Part shown: positions 18,666 to 27,318 of the stretch, one piece after another
How the letters are laid out: every line of letters begins with the position of its first letter
How positions within the stretch are numbered: the stretch's first letter is position 1
Assembly: GCA_002694985.1 (NCBI GenBank)
Contig: NZNS01000009.1
Coordinates: 124,001-188,000 of the forward strand
Source of the DNA: Parvibaculum sp.
GTDB taxonomy: Bacteria; Pseudomonadota; Alphaproteobacteria; Parvibaculales; Parvibaculaceae
Direction of reading: 5' to 3'
Length of the DNA stretch: 64,000 bases
The notes under the pieces: generated by a model
What the model was told of the DNA's origin: nothing
The model's input: only the letters and a program-made list of their open reading frames with translations
Databases searched by the model: none
Position numbers and translations under genes: made by a program

Positions 18666-19073
18666 CTAGTAGTTCGAGAAGAGAATGGCGCCGGTGATCG
18701 CGCTGATGCCGAGCCAGATCGCAACATCGGAACGGTCATGCGCGCGAACGCGGTAATAGGGGCCGTAGGTCGGATGCGACGAGTAGTAAACCGGCGCACC
18801 GAAACGATGATAATGGCGCTGGACCACATAGGGGCGCCAATGCGTCCAGGGCCTTACCTGCTGGTGATGATAGCGGTGCGCCCCGCGCGGCGGCGACGCA
18901 TAGTGACGGTGATGCCCGTGCATATGGCGGTGCTTGGAACCATGTGCGAGCTCGACCTGTGTGCCGGCCTGCACATTGGCAGCAGGCGCCAGCGTTACTG
19001 CGCTCGCGGCGGCCGGGAAGGCAAAGCCGAGAGCAACGGCAAGACCGGTCGAAACAACAAACTTGTTCATCAT
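18666..19073 (-). CDS. Histidine-rich exported small protein
   Basis: 135 residues (134 if the second ATG is used) with a Sec signal peptide cleaved after about residue 25 (PAAASA). The mature protein is very rich in His, Arg and Tyr (HGSKHRHMHGHHRHY, then HRYHHQQVRPW and QRHYHRFG). It ends in a hydrophobic stretch, IWLGISAITGAILFSNY, that could anchor it. The composition suggests metal or surface binding in the periplasm, but no characterised family was recognised. It is transcribed alone; its upstream gap holds an inverted repeat and GTTCA repeats. Confidence 0.75.
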   Translation of the reverse strand: MMNKFVVSTGLAVALGFAFPAAASAVTLAPAANVQAGTQVELAHGSKHRHMHGHHRHYASPPRGAHRYHHQQVRPWTHWRPYVVQRHYHRFGAPVYYSSHPTYGPYYRVRAHDRSDVAIWLGISAITGAILFSNY

Positions 19074-19129
19074 CTTGTCCTTCCAATCGTTCGACCCCGA
19101 ATTCCATGCAAAGCATGCCCCCGGACGAC

Positions 19130-19155
19130 TGAACGGCGCATGGCCGCGCCGTTCA
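19130..19155. promoter_or_regulatory. Perfect 10-base inverted repeat plus GTTCA direct repeat
   Basis: TGAACGGCGC and GCGCCGTTCA flank a 6-base loop. Just beyond it GTTCA recurs at an 11-base spacing (GTTCATCTGACGTTCAG), reminiscent of response-regulator half sites. It lies 57 bases upstream of the His-rich gene start and 48 bases past the livF stop. There is no T run, so an operator is as likely as a terminator. Confidence 0.45.
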
Positions 19156-19202
19156 TCTGACGTTCAGGTTCGGATGAAGTTTTCTGCGGATTTTCGGAAA
19201 GG

Positions 19203-20069
19203 TCAGCCGCCGAGGAAGAGGCGGCCCACATCCGGGTCTTCCAGAAGCGCTGCGCCTTCACCGGCAAGCGCGACGCGGCCCGACACCAGCACATACCCGA
19301 TATCGGCAAAATCGAGCCCGCGTTTTGCGTTCTGCTCGACCATGATGATGGTCTTGCCCTGCGTCTTTTGCAGGTCCCCGAGAATTTCGAAAACCATGTC
19401 GATCATGCGCGGTTCGAGACCAATGGAAGGTTCGTCGACGAGCAGAACCTTGGGGTCCATGATGAGTGCCCGGCTGATTTCGAGCAGGCGGCGCTCGCCC
19501 CCGGAGAGAACGCGGGCGCGCTCGGCACGACGCTTCGCCAGACGGTCGTAACGCGCGAAGATACGCTCCGCTGCTTCCCGTGCTTTCCCCTGATCTGCGA
19601 GCAGATAACCGCCCATCAGCAGATTCTCCTCGACCGTCATGTCCGGGAAGACGGAATTGTCCTGAAGGATATAGGCGATGCCCGCATTGCGGAGCTTCTC
19701 GCTCGGGGAAAGTTTCGTGATCTCGCGCCCCGAAACGAAAACGTGGCCGGACGAGATTTTCGTGAAGCCAAAGATCGAATGAAGCACGGTGGATTTGCCC
19801 GCCCCGTTCGGCCCGACAAGGCAGAGACTTTGCCCCGCACCGATAGCAAGATCGATCCCGTGCAGGATTTCCATTGCGCCGTAACCGGCATGAAGCGCAT
19901 CGAGAGTGAGAAGCGGCGCGCCTTTTGCGAGCGCCGTGATTTCCCCGCGCGGCACGGCACGCGCAATGGCCTCCGCCTCGCGCGCCACATCGCCAACCGA
20001 GAGAACGGTGTCGACCGTTCCCTCACCGTAGCCGCCTGCGAGACTCTTGTCTTTTTCATCGGCCATCAT
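19203..20069 (-). CDS. livF: Branched-chain amino acid-type ABC transporter ATPase, LivF-like
   Basis: 288 residues with Walker A GPNGAGKS, Q-loop LQDNSVFPDMTVEENL, signature LSGGERRLLEISRALI, Walker B VLLVDEPSIGL and switch His replaced by Gln in VEQNAKRG (VEQN is normal in LivF proteins). It energises import with LivG. A roughly 50-residue N-terminal extension before the ATPase fold is absent from typical LivF (about 235 residues). The start overlaps the livG stop (ATGA), so it is the last gene of the operon. Confidence 0.9.
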   Translation of the reverse strand: MMADEKDKSLAGGYGEGTVDTVLSVGDVAREAEAIARAVPRGEITALAKGAPLLTLDALHAGYGAMEILHGIDLAIGAGQSLCLVGPNGAGKSTVLHSIFGFTKISSGHVFVSGREITKLSPSEKLRNAGIAYILQDNSVFPDMTVEENLLMGGYLLADQGKAREAAERIFARYDRLAKRRAERARVLSGGERRLLEISRALIMDPKVLLVDEPSIGLEPRMIDMVFEILGDLQKTQGKTIIMVEQNAKRGLDFADIGYVLVSGRVALAGEGAALLEDPDVGRLFLGG

Positions 20070-20809
20070 GCCACCCCGAGATAGGCATCGAGGACGCGCT
20101 TGTCGTCGCGCACCTCCTCGGGCGTACCCGCCGCGAGAACTTCACCATGCGCAAGACAGGTGATGCGATGCGCCAGGTTCATGATGACGCGCATATTGTG
20201 CTCGATGACGAGCAGCGTCACGCCAAGCTCGGTATTCGCGCGGCGAAGACGATCGATCAGACCGTTGATGAGCGTCGGGTTGATGCCCGCCGTCGGTTCG
20301 TCGAGCAGAAGGAGCTTCGGCTCGTTCATCAGCGCCATCGCAAATTCGAGCAGCTTCTGCTGGCCGAAGCTGAGGCTCCCCGCCTTTTCCATCCGCTTCT
20401 CATGGAGGCCGACAAAGGCGAGCAGATCGTCGCCCCGGCGACGCGTGGCGGCGGGCACGGGCCTGAGCAGCGAAAACACATGGCCATGCGCCTCGCGCGC
20501 GCTGATCGCCATGTTTTCAGCGCAGGACATTTCGCCATAGATGCGCGTCTGCTGCCAGGTACGCAGAAGGCCCGCCCGTGCGATGGGCGCAGGACGCAGA
20601 TGCGCGATGGACCGGCCCTCGAAGAGAATATCCCCGCTATCAACGGCATGGGTGCCGGTGATGGAACCGAAAAGCGTCGTCTTGCCCGACCCGTTCGGGC
20701 CGATGAGCCCGGCGATCTCGCCCTGCCGAACGGTGAGCGAGACATCGCGGTTCGCAACGACGCCACCGAAACTCTTGGTGACGTTCTTCACTTCGAGAAG
20801 CGCGCTCAT
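20066..20809 (-). CDS. livG: Branched-chain amino acid-type ABC transporter ATPase, LivG-like
   Basis: 247 residues from the ATG overlapping the livM stop (ATGA); the longer frame upstream lies inside livM. Walker A GPNGSGKTT, the LivG feature RTWQQTRIYGEMSCAENM, signature LSFGQQKLLEFAMAL, Walker B LLLLDEPTAGINP and switch region VIEHNMRVIM are all present. It forms the cytoplasmic ATPase pair with LivF for an importer of branched-chain amino acids or a related amide or organic acid substrate. Confidence 0.92.
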   Translation of the reverse strand: MSALLEVKNVTKSFGGVVANRDVSLTVRQGEIAGLIGPNGSGKTTLFGSITGTHAVDSGDILFEGRSIAHLRPAPIARAGLLRTWQQTRIYGEMSCAENMAISAREAHGHVFSLLRPVPAATRRRGDDLLAFVGLHEKRMEKAGSLSFGQQKLLEFAMALMNEPKLLLLDEPTAGINPTLINGLIDRLRRANTELGVTLLVIEHNMRVIMNLAHRITCLAHGEVLAAGTPEEVRDDKRVLDAYLGVA

Positions 20810-21768
20810 GAGAGTGCCCTCGCACGCCGCTCGGCAAGCCAACCCATAATGCCCTGCGGAAAGAAGACGACGATGACGACGATGAGCAGGCCGAGCGCAA
20901 CACGCTGCCAGCCAAGCAGATAGGTCCAGAAAAGTTCCTGCGTCACATGAAACACGAAAGCACCAAGGACAGGCCCCCAGAGCGTGCCCTTGCCACCGAG
21001 GATCGCCATCAGCACCATCCAGACGCCGAAGGTTGCGCCCGCAAAGGCGACATCACGCGGATCGATGAAGCCGATCATGTTGGCGGCGAGCCCGCCCGAG
21101 ATACCGAGAAACAGCGCGGAAAGCGCCCAGGCGAAAATCTTGATCGGTGTGGTGCGAAGCCCCATCGCATCCGCCTTGTCGTGGTCGTCGCGGATCGCAT
21201 TGAGCGCGAGGCCGAAGCGGGTGGAATAAATCCAGCGAAAGAGAAGAAAGCAGATCGCGGCAAGCGCGAAGAGAGAATAGCAAAAGAAGATTTCACGTTG
21301 CCCGAGCTCGCCGGGATAAAGCGGCAAGGCCATGCCGGAACCCGCGCCGACATAATCCCAGCCGGCCGCAATCTCGCCCGCAGCGATGCCGAGACCGAGT
21401 GTACCGATGGCAAAGTAATGCCCTCGAATACCGAGCATGGCCGCCCCGAAGACGACCGCCGCGAGAACCGCAAGACAGGCGCCCACGAGAAGGCCGAGCC
21501 CAAGCCCCTCGAAATAGCCGACCCCCGCATCACGCTGCACGACGGCGGCGGCATAGCAGCCAATGCCAAAGAAGACGATATTGCCGAAGGAATTGTAGCC
21601 CATGCGCCCGCCCAGCATGTCCCAGGTAAGCGCGAAGACGACCATGAGCCAGAGAAAGGCAATCTGCGTTGCAAGGCCGGGCAGGAGAAACGGCCCGGCA
21701 AGACCGAGAAAGGCCAGCACCGCGGCAATCTGCCAGTCGTTCAGACGCAGGGCGAAAAGACGGTTCAT
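20806..21768 (-). CDS. livM: Branched-chain amino acid-type ABC transporter permease, LivM-like
   Basis: 320 residues, strongly hydrophobic, with about nine membrane segments. It has the LivM core motif GRMGYNSFGNIVFFGIGCYAAA, abbreviated here as GYNSFGN plus GIGCYAA, and the ATPase-contacting loop around NAIRDDHDKADAMGLRT. It overlaps livH upstream and livG downstream by four bases each, so the whole unit is tightly coupled. Confidence 0.92.
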   Translation of the reverse strand: MNRLFALRLNDWQIAAVLAFLGLAGPFLLPGLATQIAFLWLMVVFALTWDMLGGRMGYNSFGNIVFFGIGCYAAAVVQRDAGVGYFEGLGLGLLVGACLAVLAAVVFGAAMLGIRGHYFAIGTLGLGIAAGEIAAGWDYVGAGSGMALPLYPGELGQREIFFCYSLFALAAICFLLFRWIYSTRFGLALNAIRDDHDKADAMGLRTTPIKIFAWALSALFLGISGGLAANMIGFIDPRDVAFAGATFGVWMVLMAILGGKGTLWGPVLGAFVFHVTQELFWTYLLGWQRVALGLLIVVIVVFFPQGIMGWLAERRARALS

Positions 21769-22667
21769 TCGAGATAGCTCCGCTTGCGCGCGGCCATGGC
21801 ATTGCGCCAGACGAGAATGACGACCATCAACCCAAACACGAAGGCGATCTGGAACTCGACGCCGAAGACGAAGCCCGCGACATTTTCAAGCGCGCCGAGG
21901 CCGAGCCCGGCAGCAACGACGCCCGCGACATTGCCGACGCCCGCGACCACGACAACCATAAAGGAGCGAACCGTGTAGGGCAGGCCGATATAGGGGTGGA
22001 TCGTCCAGGCCATGACGGCGAGGCTGCCCGCCGCACCGCATAGCGCGCCATTGAGCGCATAGGTCATGGCATAGACGCGGTTCGTGTCGATGCCGAGGAT
22101 ACGCGCAGCACGCGGGTTCTGCGCCGTGGCACGGATCGCCTGTCCGAGACGGGCATGGCGAAGGAACAGCCAGAGCGTCAGCCCCGCTCCGAGCGCGAGA
22201 AGAAAGGCGAGAAGCTTCACATAGGAAAGCGTGACCGTACCATCGAAGAGGTGGAGCGAGCCGAGCCCCGCATCGACGGTGCGCACATCCGAACCGAAAA
22301 CCGCATTCGCAAGCTGCTGGAACAGGATCGACAGCCCGAAGGTTGCAAGAATGGAAATGAAGATATCCTTGTCGACCACACGAAAGATAATTGCGCGATA
22401 GATGAACCAGCCAACACAGAACATGACCGCCGCCGAAAGCGGGAAGCCGAGAAGAGGCGGCAATCCCGCCTGCACAGCCAGGAAAGTGACATAGCCGCCC
22501 AGCACGACAAGCTCGCCCTGCACGACATTGACGATGTTGAGCACACCCCAGACCAGCGCCATCCCATAGGCGGCAAGCGCGAAGATCGCGCCGATCAGAA
22601 GCCCGTTCACGATGACATCGGCCGCAAGCGAGGGGTACTGGAAGAAGAGTGACAGATTATCGAGCAA
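21765..22667 (-). CDS. livH: Branched-chain amino acid-type ABC transporter permease, LivH-like
   Basis: 300 residues with about eight membrane segments. Motifs are GAIFALAAYGMALVWGVLN, VQGELVVLGGY and the coupling loop RATAQNPRAARILGID. This is the partner membrane subunit of LivM. It follows the binding-protein gene after a 15-base gap. Substrate range cannot be deduced; LivH-type permeases also serve urea, amide and aromatic acid uptake. Confidence 0.92.
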   Translation of the reverse strand: MLDNLSLFFQYPSLAADVIVNGLLIGAIFALAAYGMALVWGVLNIVNVVQGELVVLGGYVTFLAVQAGLPPLLGFPLSAAVMFCVGWFIYRAIIFRVVDKDIFISILATFGLSILFQQLANAVFGSDVRTVDAGLGSLHLFDGTVTLSYVKLLAFLLALGAGLTLWLFLRHARLGQAIRATAQNPRAARILGIDTNRVYAMTYALNGALCGAAGSLAVMAWTIHPYIGLPYTVRSFMVVVVAGVGNVAGVVAAGLGLGALENVAGFVFGVEFQIAFVFGLMVVILVWRNAMAARKRSYLE

Positions 22668-22682
22668 GGGTTTTCCTCGGCA

Positions 22683-23894
22683 TCAGCGGTCGGACCATGC
22701 AGGCGTCGGCCAGATGAAGTCCGCCTCGGCAAATTCCTGCGGATAGACCACGACATAGCTCCCGCCCTGCACCTGAAAGAGAACGGTGGGCTTGGAGACG
22801 TTCTTGCCCGTCTCGTCGAACTTGATGGGTCCATAGAACGTCATCATGTCCGTGGCCGACAGCGCGTCGCGCACGGCTTTCGGATCGAGAGACCCGGCAC
22901 GCTCGAATGCGTCGGCGAACACCTGCACCGCGGCACTTGATTCTGCCGCCTGATAAGGCGCGGGATGGCCATAGGTCTCTTCATAGAGAGCCGCATAATC
23001 GGCCGCGCTGCCGAAAAGCTCATCCGAATATTTCAGCGTCGGGGCCCATTGCGCGGCACAGAGCGTGTATTCGGCGGCGGCACCGAACTTCTCCGCGATC
23101 TGCGCGCTGTCGCAATGCGTGAGTGCCATCATCGGCAGATTGAGGCGCTGGTCCGCGACCTGACGCACGGCGAGCGCCGCCCCCTTGTCATGGCCGGAAA
23201 GCAGCAGAAGGTCAGGCTTCAGCACCCTCGCCTTGGTGAGCGTCGCCGACATGTCATTGAGTTCCGGCGGCAGCTTGTCGTCGATCACGACCTTCATGCC
23301 GTGCTTCGCTGTGTCTTCCATGACGCCTTCGCGCACATCCTGCGAGAAGGGATCGTTCTCGAAGGCCATCGCGACACGAACCTTAGAGGGGTCGTCATGG
23401 ACCTTCGCCGCAAGATCGACCGCGCCGCGCAGATATTGGTCGGTGGTGGAAAGGACGGCGAAGAGATAGCGATAGTTCTTGCGAAAAAGCGAGACCGCCG
23501 CACCATTCGCCTCGACCATCGGCACGCCGTATTTTTCGGTCACGGGGGCAATGGCCTCGGTGAGGCCGGACGAGTACGGCCCGAGAAGGTACTGAACGCC
23601 ATCCTGCTGGATCAACCGCTCGACAAGCTGAGCGCCGCGAGCCGGCGTCGACTCGTCGTCGTAATAGACGATTTCGAGCTTGTAGGGTTTGCCCCGGACA
23701 GTGACACCCCCCTCCTCGTTGATACGCTTCACGGCAAGATCGTAGCCATTGCGGGTGAAGGCGCCATTCGAGGAATATTTTCCTGTGAGCGAGACGGCGG
23801 CGCCGAGGCGTATGGTGCCCATGTCTTCAGCCTCCGCTGCGCCGCCAAGCACGAGCGCCGCCCCCACAAGCAGGCTGAAAAACATATGCCTCAT
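22683..23894 (-). CDS. livJ: ABC transporter periplasmic amino-acid-type binding protein (LivJ/K-like)
   Basis: 403 residues from the ATG preceded by a GGGGGGA ribosome site; the frame extends further upstream without family similarity. A Sec signal peptide (MRHMFFSLLVG to AEA, about 22 residues) precedes a type I periplasmic binding fold: IRLGAAVSLTGKYSSNGAF, INEEGGVTVRGKPYKLEIV, YYDDESTPARGAQL, LLGPYSSGLTEAIAPV. It captures the ligand and is the first gene of the livJHMGF operon. It is divergent from hsp20. Confidence 0.9.
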   Translation of the reverse strand: MRHMFFSLLVGAALVLGGAAEAEDMGTIRLGAAVSLTGKYSSNGAFTRNGYDLAVKRINEEGGVTVRGKPYKLEIVYYDDESTPARGAQLVERLIQQDGVQYLLGPYSSGLTEAIAPVTEKYGVPMVEANGAAVSLFRKNYRYLFAVLSTTDQYLRGAVDLAAKVHDDPSKVRVAMAFENDPFSQDVREGVMEDTAKHGMKVVIDDKLPPELNDMSATLTKARVLKPDLLLLSGHDKGAALAVRQVADQRLNLPMMALTHCDSAQIAEKFGAAAEYTLCAAQWAPTLKYSDELFGSAADYAALYEETYGHPAPYQAAESSAAVQVFADAFERAGSLDPKAVRDALSATDMMTFYGPIKFDETGKNVSKPTVLFQVQGGSYVVVYPQEFAEADFIWPTPAWSDR

Positions 23895-23947
23895 GATCGT
23901 CCCCCCGAAAATCGCGGCCCTGCCGCCTTTCAAAACCTTATACCCAT

Positions 23948-23977
23948 CTTGAAGCCGGAACGCGAAATTCCCAAATA
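23948..23977 (+). promoter_or_regulatory. Sigma32 (RpoH)-like promoter for hsp20
   Basis: CTTGAA at 23948-23953 and CCCAAATA at 23970-23977. The spacing from CTTG to the -10 is 18 bases, matching the alphaproteobacterial RpoH layout (CTTG, 17-18 bases, then a C-rich/AT -10). The predicted transcript would begin around 23984, right where the structured leader starts. Confidence 0.6.
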
Positions 23978-23984
23978 AGCCACG

Positions 23985-24085
23985 CCGGGTGCCGCAGATA
24001 TGGGCCCGGAGGAACGTAAGCCACCGGCCGTCAGGCGGTGAAACACTGACGTTCCCTTTCGATAACATCGCTTGAATGAGGATGT
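23985..24085 (+). ncRNA. Predicted ROSE-type RNA thermometer in the hsp20 leader
   Basis: The leader folds into successive hairpins: 23985-24009 (CCGGGT with GCCCGG), 24011-24055 (GGAACGT with ACGTTCC, inner CACCG with CGGTG), and 24065-24085. The last pairs ACATC-G-CT with AGGATGT around a 6-base loop. It includes the ROSE hallmark UYGCU (TCGCT at 24068-24072) opposite the Shine-Dalgarno AGGA (24079-24082), leaving one bulged G. The start codon follows nine bases after AGGA. ROSE elements melt on heating and release translation of small heat-shock genes. Confidence 0.7.
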
Positions 24086-24091
24086 GAACAC

Positions 24092-24568
24092 ATGCGTGGA
24101 TTCGACTTTTCTCCCCTTTACCGTTCGACCGTCGGGTTCGACCAGCTCCAGTCGCTGCTCGATTCCGTGACGCAGGAAACGGCCCCCACCTATCCGCCCT
24201 ACAACATCGAACGCACCAGCGAGAACGACTACCGCATCACCCTCGCGGTCGCCGGCTTCGCCCAGGACGATCTCAACATCGAGGTGAAGCAGAACGTTCT
24301 CACGATCAGCGGCAAGCGCGCAGAGAACGAAGAAACCACCTACCTCCATCGCGGCATTGCCGGACGCAGCTTCGAACGCCGCTTCCAGCTCGCCGACCAT
24401 GTGGAGGTGAGCGGTGCCCATCTTGAAAACGGGCTTCTTCATGTGGACCTCGTGCGCCGCGTGCCCGAGGCGCTGAAGCCGCGCCGGATCGAGATTTCGG
24501 CCCCGCCGGCCCCACCGGCATCGGGGCAGAGAGCCCTCGAAGGCGCGCTGGCGACGGCCGCCGACTGA
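24092..24568 (+). CDS. Hsp20/alpha-crystallin small heat-shock protein (IbpA-type)
   Basis: 158 residues. It begins MRGFDFSPLYRSTVGFD, the class A IbpA/HspA-like start, followed by the alpha-crystallin domain (YPPYNIERTSENDYRITLAV, AGFAQDDLNIEV) and a C-terminal part with RAENEETTYLHRGIA. Small Hsps hold unfolding proteins in refoldable complexes with Hsp70/ClpB. Expression is predicted to be doubly heat-controlled by the RpoH-like promoter and the ROSE-like leader. It is monocistronic with a strong terminator. Confidence 0.93.
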   Translation: MRGFDFSPLYRSTVGFDQLQSLLDSVTQETAPTYPPYNIERTSENDYRITLAVAGFAQDDLNIEVKQNVLTISGKRAENEETTYLHRGIAGRSFERRFQLADHVEVSGAHLENGLLHVDLVRRVPEALKPRRIEISAPPAPPASGQRALEGALATAAD

Positions 24569-24591
24569 CAAGTCCGCATCGCAAATGCTAA

Positions 24592-24620
24592 GGGGCGCCA
24601 TCCGGCGCCCCTCTTTTTTC
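24592..24620 (+). terminator. Intrinsic terminator after hsp20
   Basis: A perfect 8-base stem (GGGGCGCC with GGCGCCCC), an ATCC loop, then TCTTTTTTC. It may also receive transcripts of the convergent CoA-ligase/GNAT gene. Confidence 0.92.
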
Positions 24621-24636
24621 AGCCTCCCCGCTTTTG

Positions 24637-27318
24637 TCAGGAAAGCTTGAGCCGCGTTTCGAGCAGTGTCGGATCGCCCGCAATCGCGTGACGGGTGAAG
24701 CCGAGATCATCGCAGACATTGAGCATGCCGCGATTTTCCCGCAGCACATGGCCGAAGATTTCACCGATACCCCGGCGACGGCCATAGGCGATGAGCTCCT
24801 GCATCAGCGAATAGCCAAGCCCGTGTCCATGCAGATCGCTGCGCACGAGGATAGCGAACTCCGCGCGCTCCCGATCCGGATCTTCCGAAAGCCGGCCGAC
24901 GCCCGCCGCCTCGACGCAACTCTCATCCGCAAAAACGACGAACGCCATCTCACGATCATAGTCGATCTGGGTGAGACGCGCGGCGAGCTGACGCGGCAGC
25001 TTGCGAAGCGGCGACAGGAAGCGCAGCCGCACGTCCTCGGGGTCCGTATGTTCCAGCAACTCGTCGATAAGCGCCGCATCCTCGGGTTTGATTGGGCGAA
25101 GCGGATAGACGTGGCCCTCGCGGTCCTTGATCTTGCCTTCAAGCGAGGTGGGATAAGGCCGGATCGCGAAACGCGACGTGCCCCTGCTCTGAGCGGGAAG
25201 AATACGTACCCGCGCATCGAGCGCGATCACCCCGTTTTCGTCTGCCCAGAGCGGATTGATATCGAGTTCGGCGATCTCCGGATTGTCCGCCGCAATATCA
25301 CCCAGCGCCATGAGCGCCGTTTCGATGCCGGTAAGGTCGGCGGGCGGGCGCCCGCGATAGCCCTCAAGGAGGCGCGACACGCGGGTGCGAAAGATGAGAT
25401 CCTGCGCCAAGGTGCGATTGAGCGGCGGCAAGGCCATCGCCTTGTCGCGCACGACCTCCACCGCCGTACCGCCTTGCCCGAAAAGGATTACCGGGCCGAA
25501 GGTCGCATCGTCCACGATTCCGAGGATGAGTTCGAAAGCATCGGGCTTGTTCGCCATCTGCTGCACGGTAAACCCTTCAAGGTCGGCAGCCGGGCGGAGA
25601 TGCGTAATCCGCGCAACCATACGCGATGCCGCCTCCTCAACGGCCTCCGCGCTTTCGAGCCCGAGCGCCACGCCACCGACATCGCTCTTGTGCGTGATGT
25701 CGGGCGAAAGGATCTTGAGCGCGACGGGATAGCCGATCTCATCCGCGACTTTTGCCGCCTCCGATGCCGAGGACACGATGCGCGTATCGACCACGGGAAT
25801 GCCATAGGCGGCGAGCAGCGATTTTGCTTCCGCCTCGCTCAGCCATTCGCGCTTTTCCTTCAGCGCCGTCTCGACAAGCGACCGTGCTTTTGCAAGGTCA
25901 CGCATCGGCTGCGCCGGCCCGGCGGGCGGGATTTCGAGGAGAAGGCGCTGGTTCCGGTCATGCCGGACATGAAGCATGAAAGCACGCACCGCACCCGTCG
26001 GCGTCTCATAGGTGGGGATACGATGCGCCTGAAAGGCCTGACGGGCATCGCGCGCGCCCTTGTCGCCAAGCCAGTTCGTGAAAACGGGTTTGCTGGAGGC
26101 CTCCGCACTCTTGATGACGGCATGGGCGGCGGACAGATTGTTCACCACCGCCGTCGGACAATTCATGACGAGAACGGCATCGACCCCCTTGTCCCGCAGC
26201 AGAGCTTCCATGCCGTTTGCATAACGCTCCGCCCCGGCATCGCCGATAATGTCGACTGGGTTGGCGCGGCTCCAGGTGCGCGGCAGCACCGCATCAAGCG
26301 CGGCGATGGTCTCCTCCGAGATTTCCGCAAGCCGCCCGCCTTCATCGACAAGAAAATCCGTCGCGAGGACGCCAACGCCGCCGCCATTGGTGAGAATGCC
26401 GAGACGATCACCCAGGATCGGGCGACGCTCGGAGCGGGCGGAGAGCGTTTCCACCGCCTCGAAGAGATCCTCGATTCCGAATTCACGCAGCATGCCCGCA
26501 CGGCGAAAAGCGGCCTGATAGACGGCATCGGACCCGGCCAGCGCACCGGTATGCGAAGCGGCGGCCTTCGCGCCCGCCTCGTGACGGCCGGACTTGATGA
26601 CGATGACGGGCTTCAGACGCGCGGCCTGCCGGCCCGCCGACATGAACTTGCGCGCATCGGTGACGGATTCGATATAGAGCAGGATGCTTTTCGTTTGCGG
26701 GTCGGCGGCGAGATAGTCGAGCATGTCGCCAAAATCGACATCGGACATGCCGCCAAGAGAGGCAATATGCGAAAAGCCGATGCCCCGGCTCGACGCCCAG
26801 TCGAGCACAGCGGTAACGACGGCACCTGACTGCGAAACAAAGGCGACATTGCCCTTTTCCGGCGGCACGTGGACGAAGGAGGCGTTGAGCCCGTTGCCCG
26901 GCGCCGCAATGCCGATGCAGTTCGGCCCGGCAATACGCAGGAGATAAGGTTTGGCCGCTTCGAGCATCTTCGCCTGAAGGGCACGGCCCTCATCACCAAG
27001 CTCGCCAAAGCCCGCCGTGATGACGACGGCGGCTTTGGTGCCCCGTTTGCCGAGTTCATCGACAAGACCCGGTACGGTCTGGGGCGGCGTTGCAATAACC
27101 GCAAGATCCGGCGCGGCCGGCAAGCTGGCGACATCCTTGCAGACGTCTACGCCCTCCATCTGCCCGCCCTTCGGGTTTACCGCCCAGACAGGCCCCGGCA
27201 GCCCGCCAGCCAGAAGATTACGGAGAAGGACGTTTCCGACCGAGCCCTCCCTTGCACTTGCGCCCAGGAGGGCGACCGATTTCGGGGCATACATAAGATC
27301 GAGATTGCGGATCGACAT
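24637..27318 (-). CDS. ADP-forming acyl-CoA synthetase-like / GNAT acetyltransferase fusion (Pat/YfiQ-like)
   Basis: 893 residues, close to the 886 of Salmonella Pat. In order: CoA-binding Rossmann domain (MYAPKSVALLGASAREGSVG), succinyl-CoA-ligase-like domains with the SHTGALAGSD region, an ATP-grasp domain (AYGIPVVDTRIV, YPVALKILSPDITHKSDVGG), and a C-terminal GNAT domain (about 730-893: GRLSEDPDRERAEFAILVRS, GHGLGYSLMQELI). Pat acetylates lysines of metabolic enzymes such as acetyl-CoA synthetase. Whether the synthetase half is active here is uncertain; the SHTGALAG His region is intact. The gene stands alone. Confidence 0.85.
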   Translation of the reverse strand: MSIRNLDLMYAPKSVALLGASAREGSVGNVLLRNLLAGGLPGPVWAVNPKGGQMEGVDVCKDVASLPAAPDLAVIATPPQTVPGLVDELGKRGTKAAVVITAGFGELGDEGRALQAKMLEAAKPYLLRIAGPNCIGIAAPGNGLNASFVHVPPEKGNVAFVSQSGAVVTAVLDWASSRGIGFSHIASLGGMSDVDFGDMLDYLAADPQTKSILLYIESVTDARKFMSAGRQAARLKPVIVIKSGRHEAGAKAAASHTGALAGSDAVYQAAFRRAGMLREFGIEDLFEAVETLSARSERRPILGDRLGILTNGGGVGVLATDFLVDEGGRLAEISEETIAALDAVLPRTWSRANPVDIIGDAGAERYANGMEALLRDKGVDAVLVMNCPTAVVNNLSAAHAVIKSAEASSKPVFTNWLGDKGARDARQAFQAHRIPTYETPTGAVRAFMLHVRHDRNQRLLLEIPPAGPAQPMRDLAKARSLVETALKEKREWLSEAEAKSLLAAYGIPVVDTRIVSSASEAAKVADEIGYPVALKILSPDITHKSDVGGVALGLESAEAVEEAASRMVARITHLRPAADLEGFTVQQMANKPDAFELILGIVDDATFGPVILFGQGGTAVEVVRDKAMALPPLNRTLAQDLIFRTRVSRLLEGYRGRPPADLTGIETALMALGDIAADNPEIAELDINPLWADENGVIALDARVRILPAQSRGTSRFAIRPYPTSLEGKIKDREGHVYPLRPIKPEDAALIDELLEHTDPEDVRLRFLSPLRKLPRQLAARLTQIDYDREMAFVVFADESCVEAAGVGRLSEDPDRERAEFAILVRSDLHGHGLGYSLMQELIAYGRRRGIGEIFGHVLRENRGMLNVCDDLGFTRHAIAGDPTLLETRLKLS

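Noticed and set aside
19130..19155. Inverted repeat as the terminator of the liv operon.
   Set aside because: No T run follows on either strand, so it is recorded as a regulatory repeat instead.
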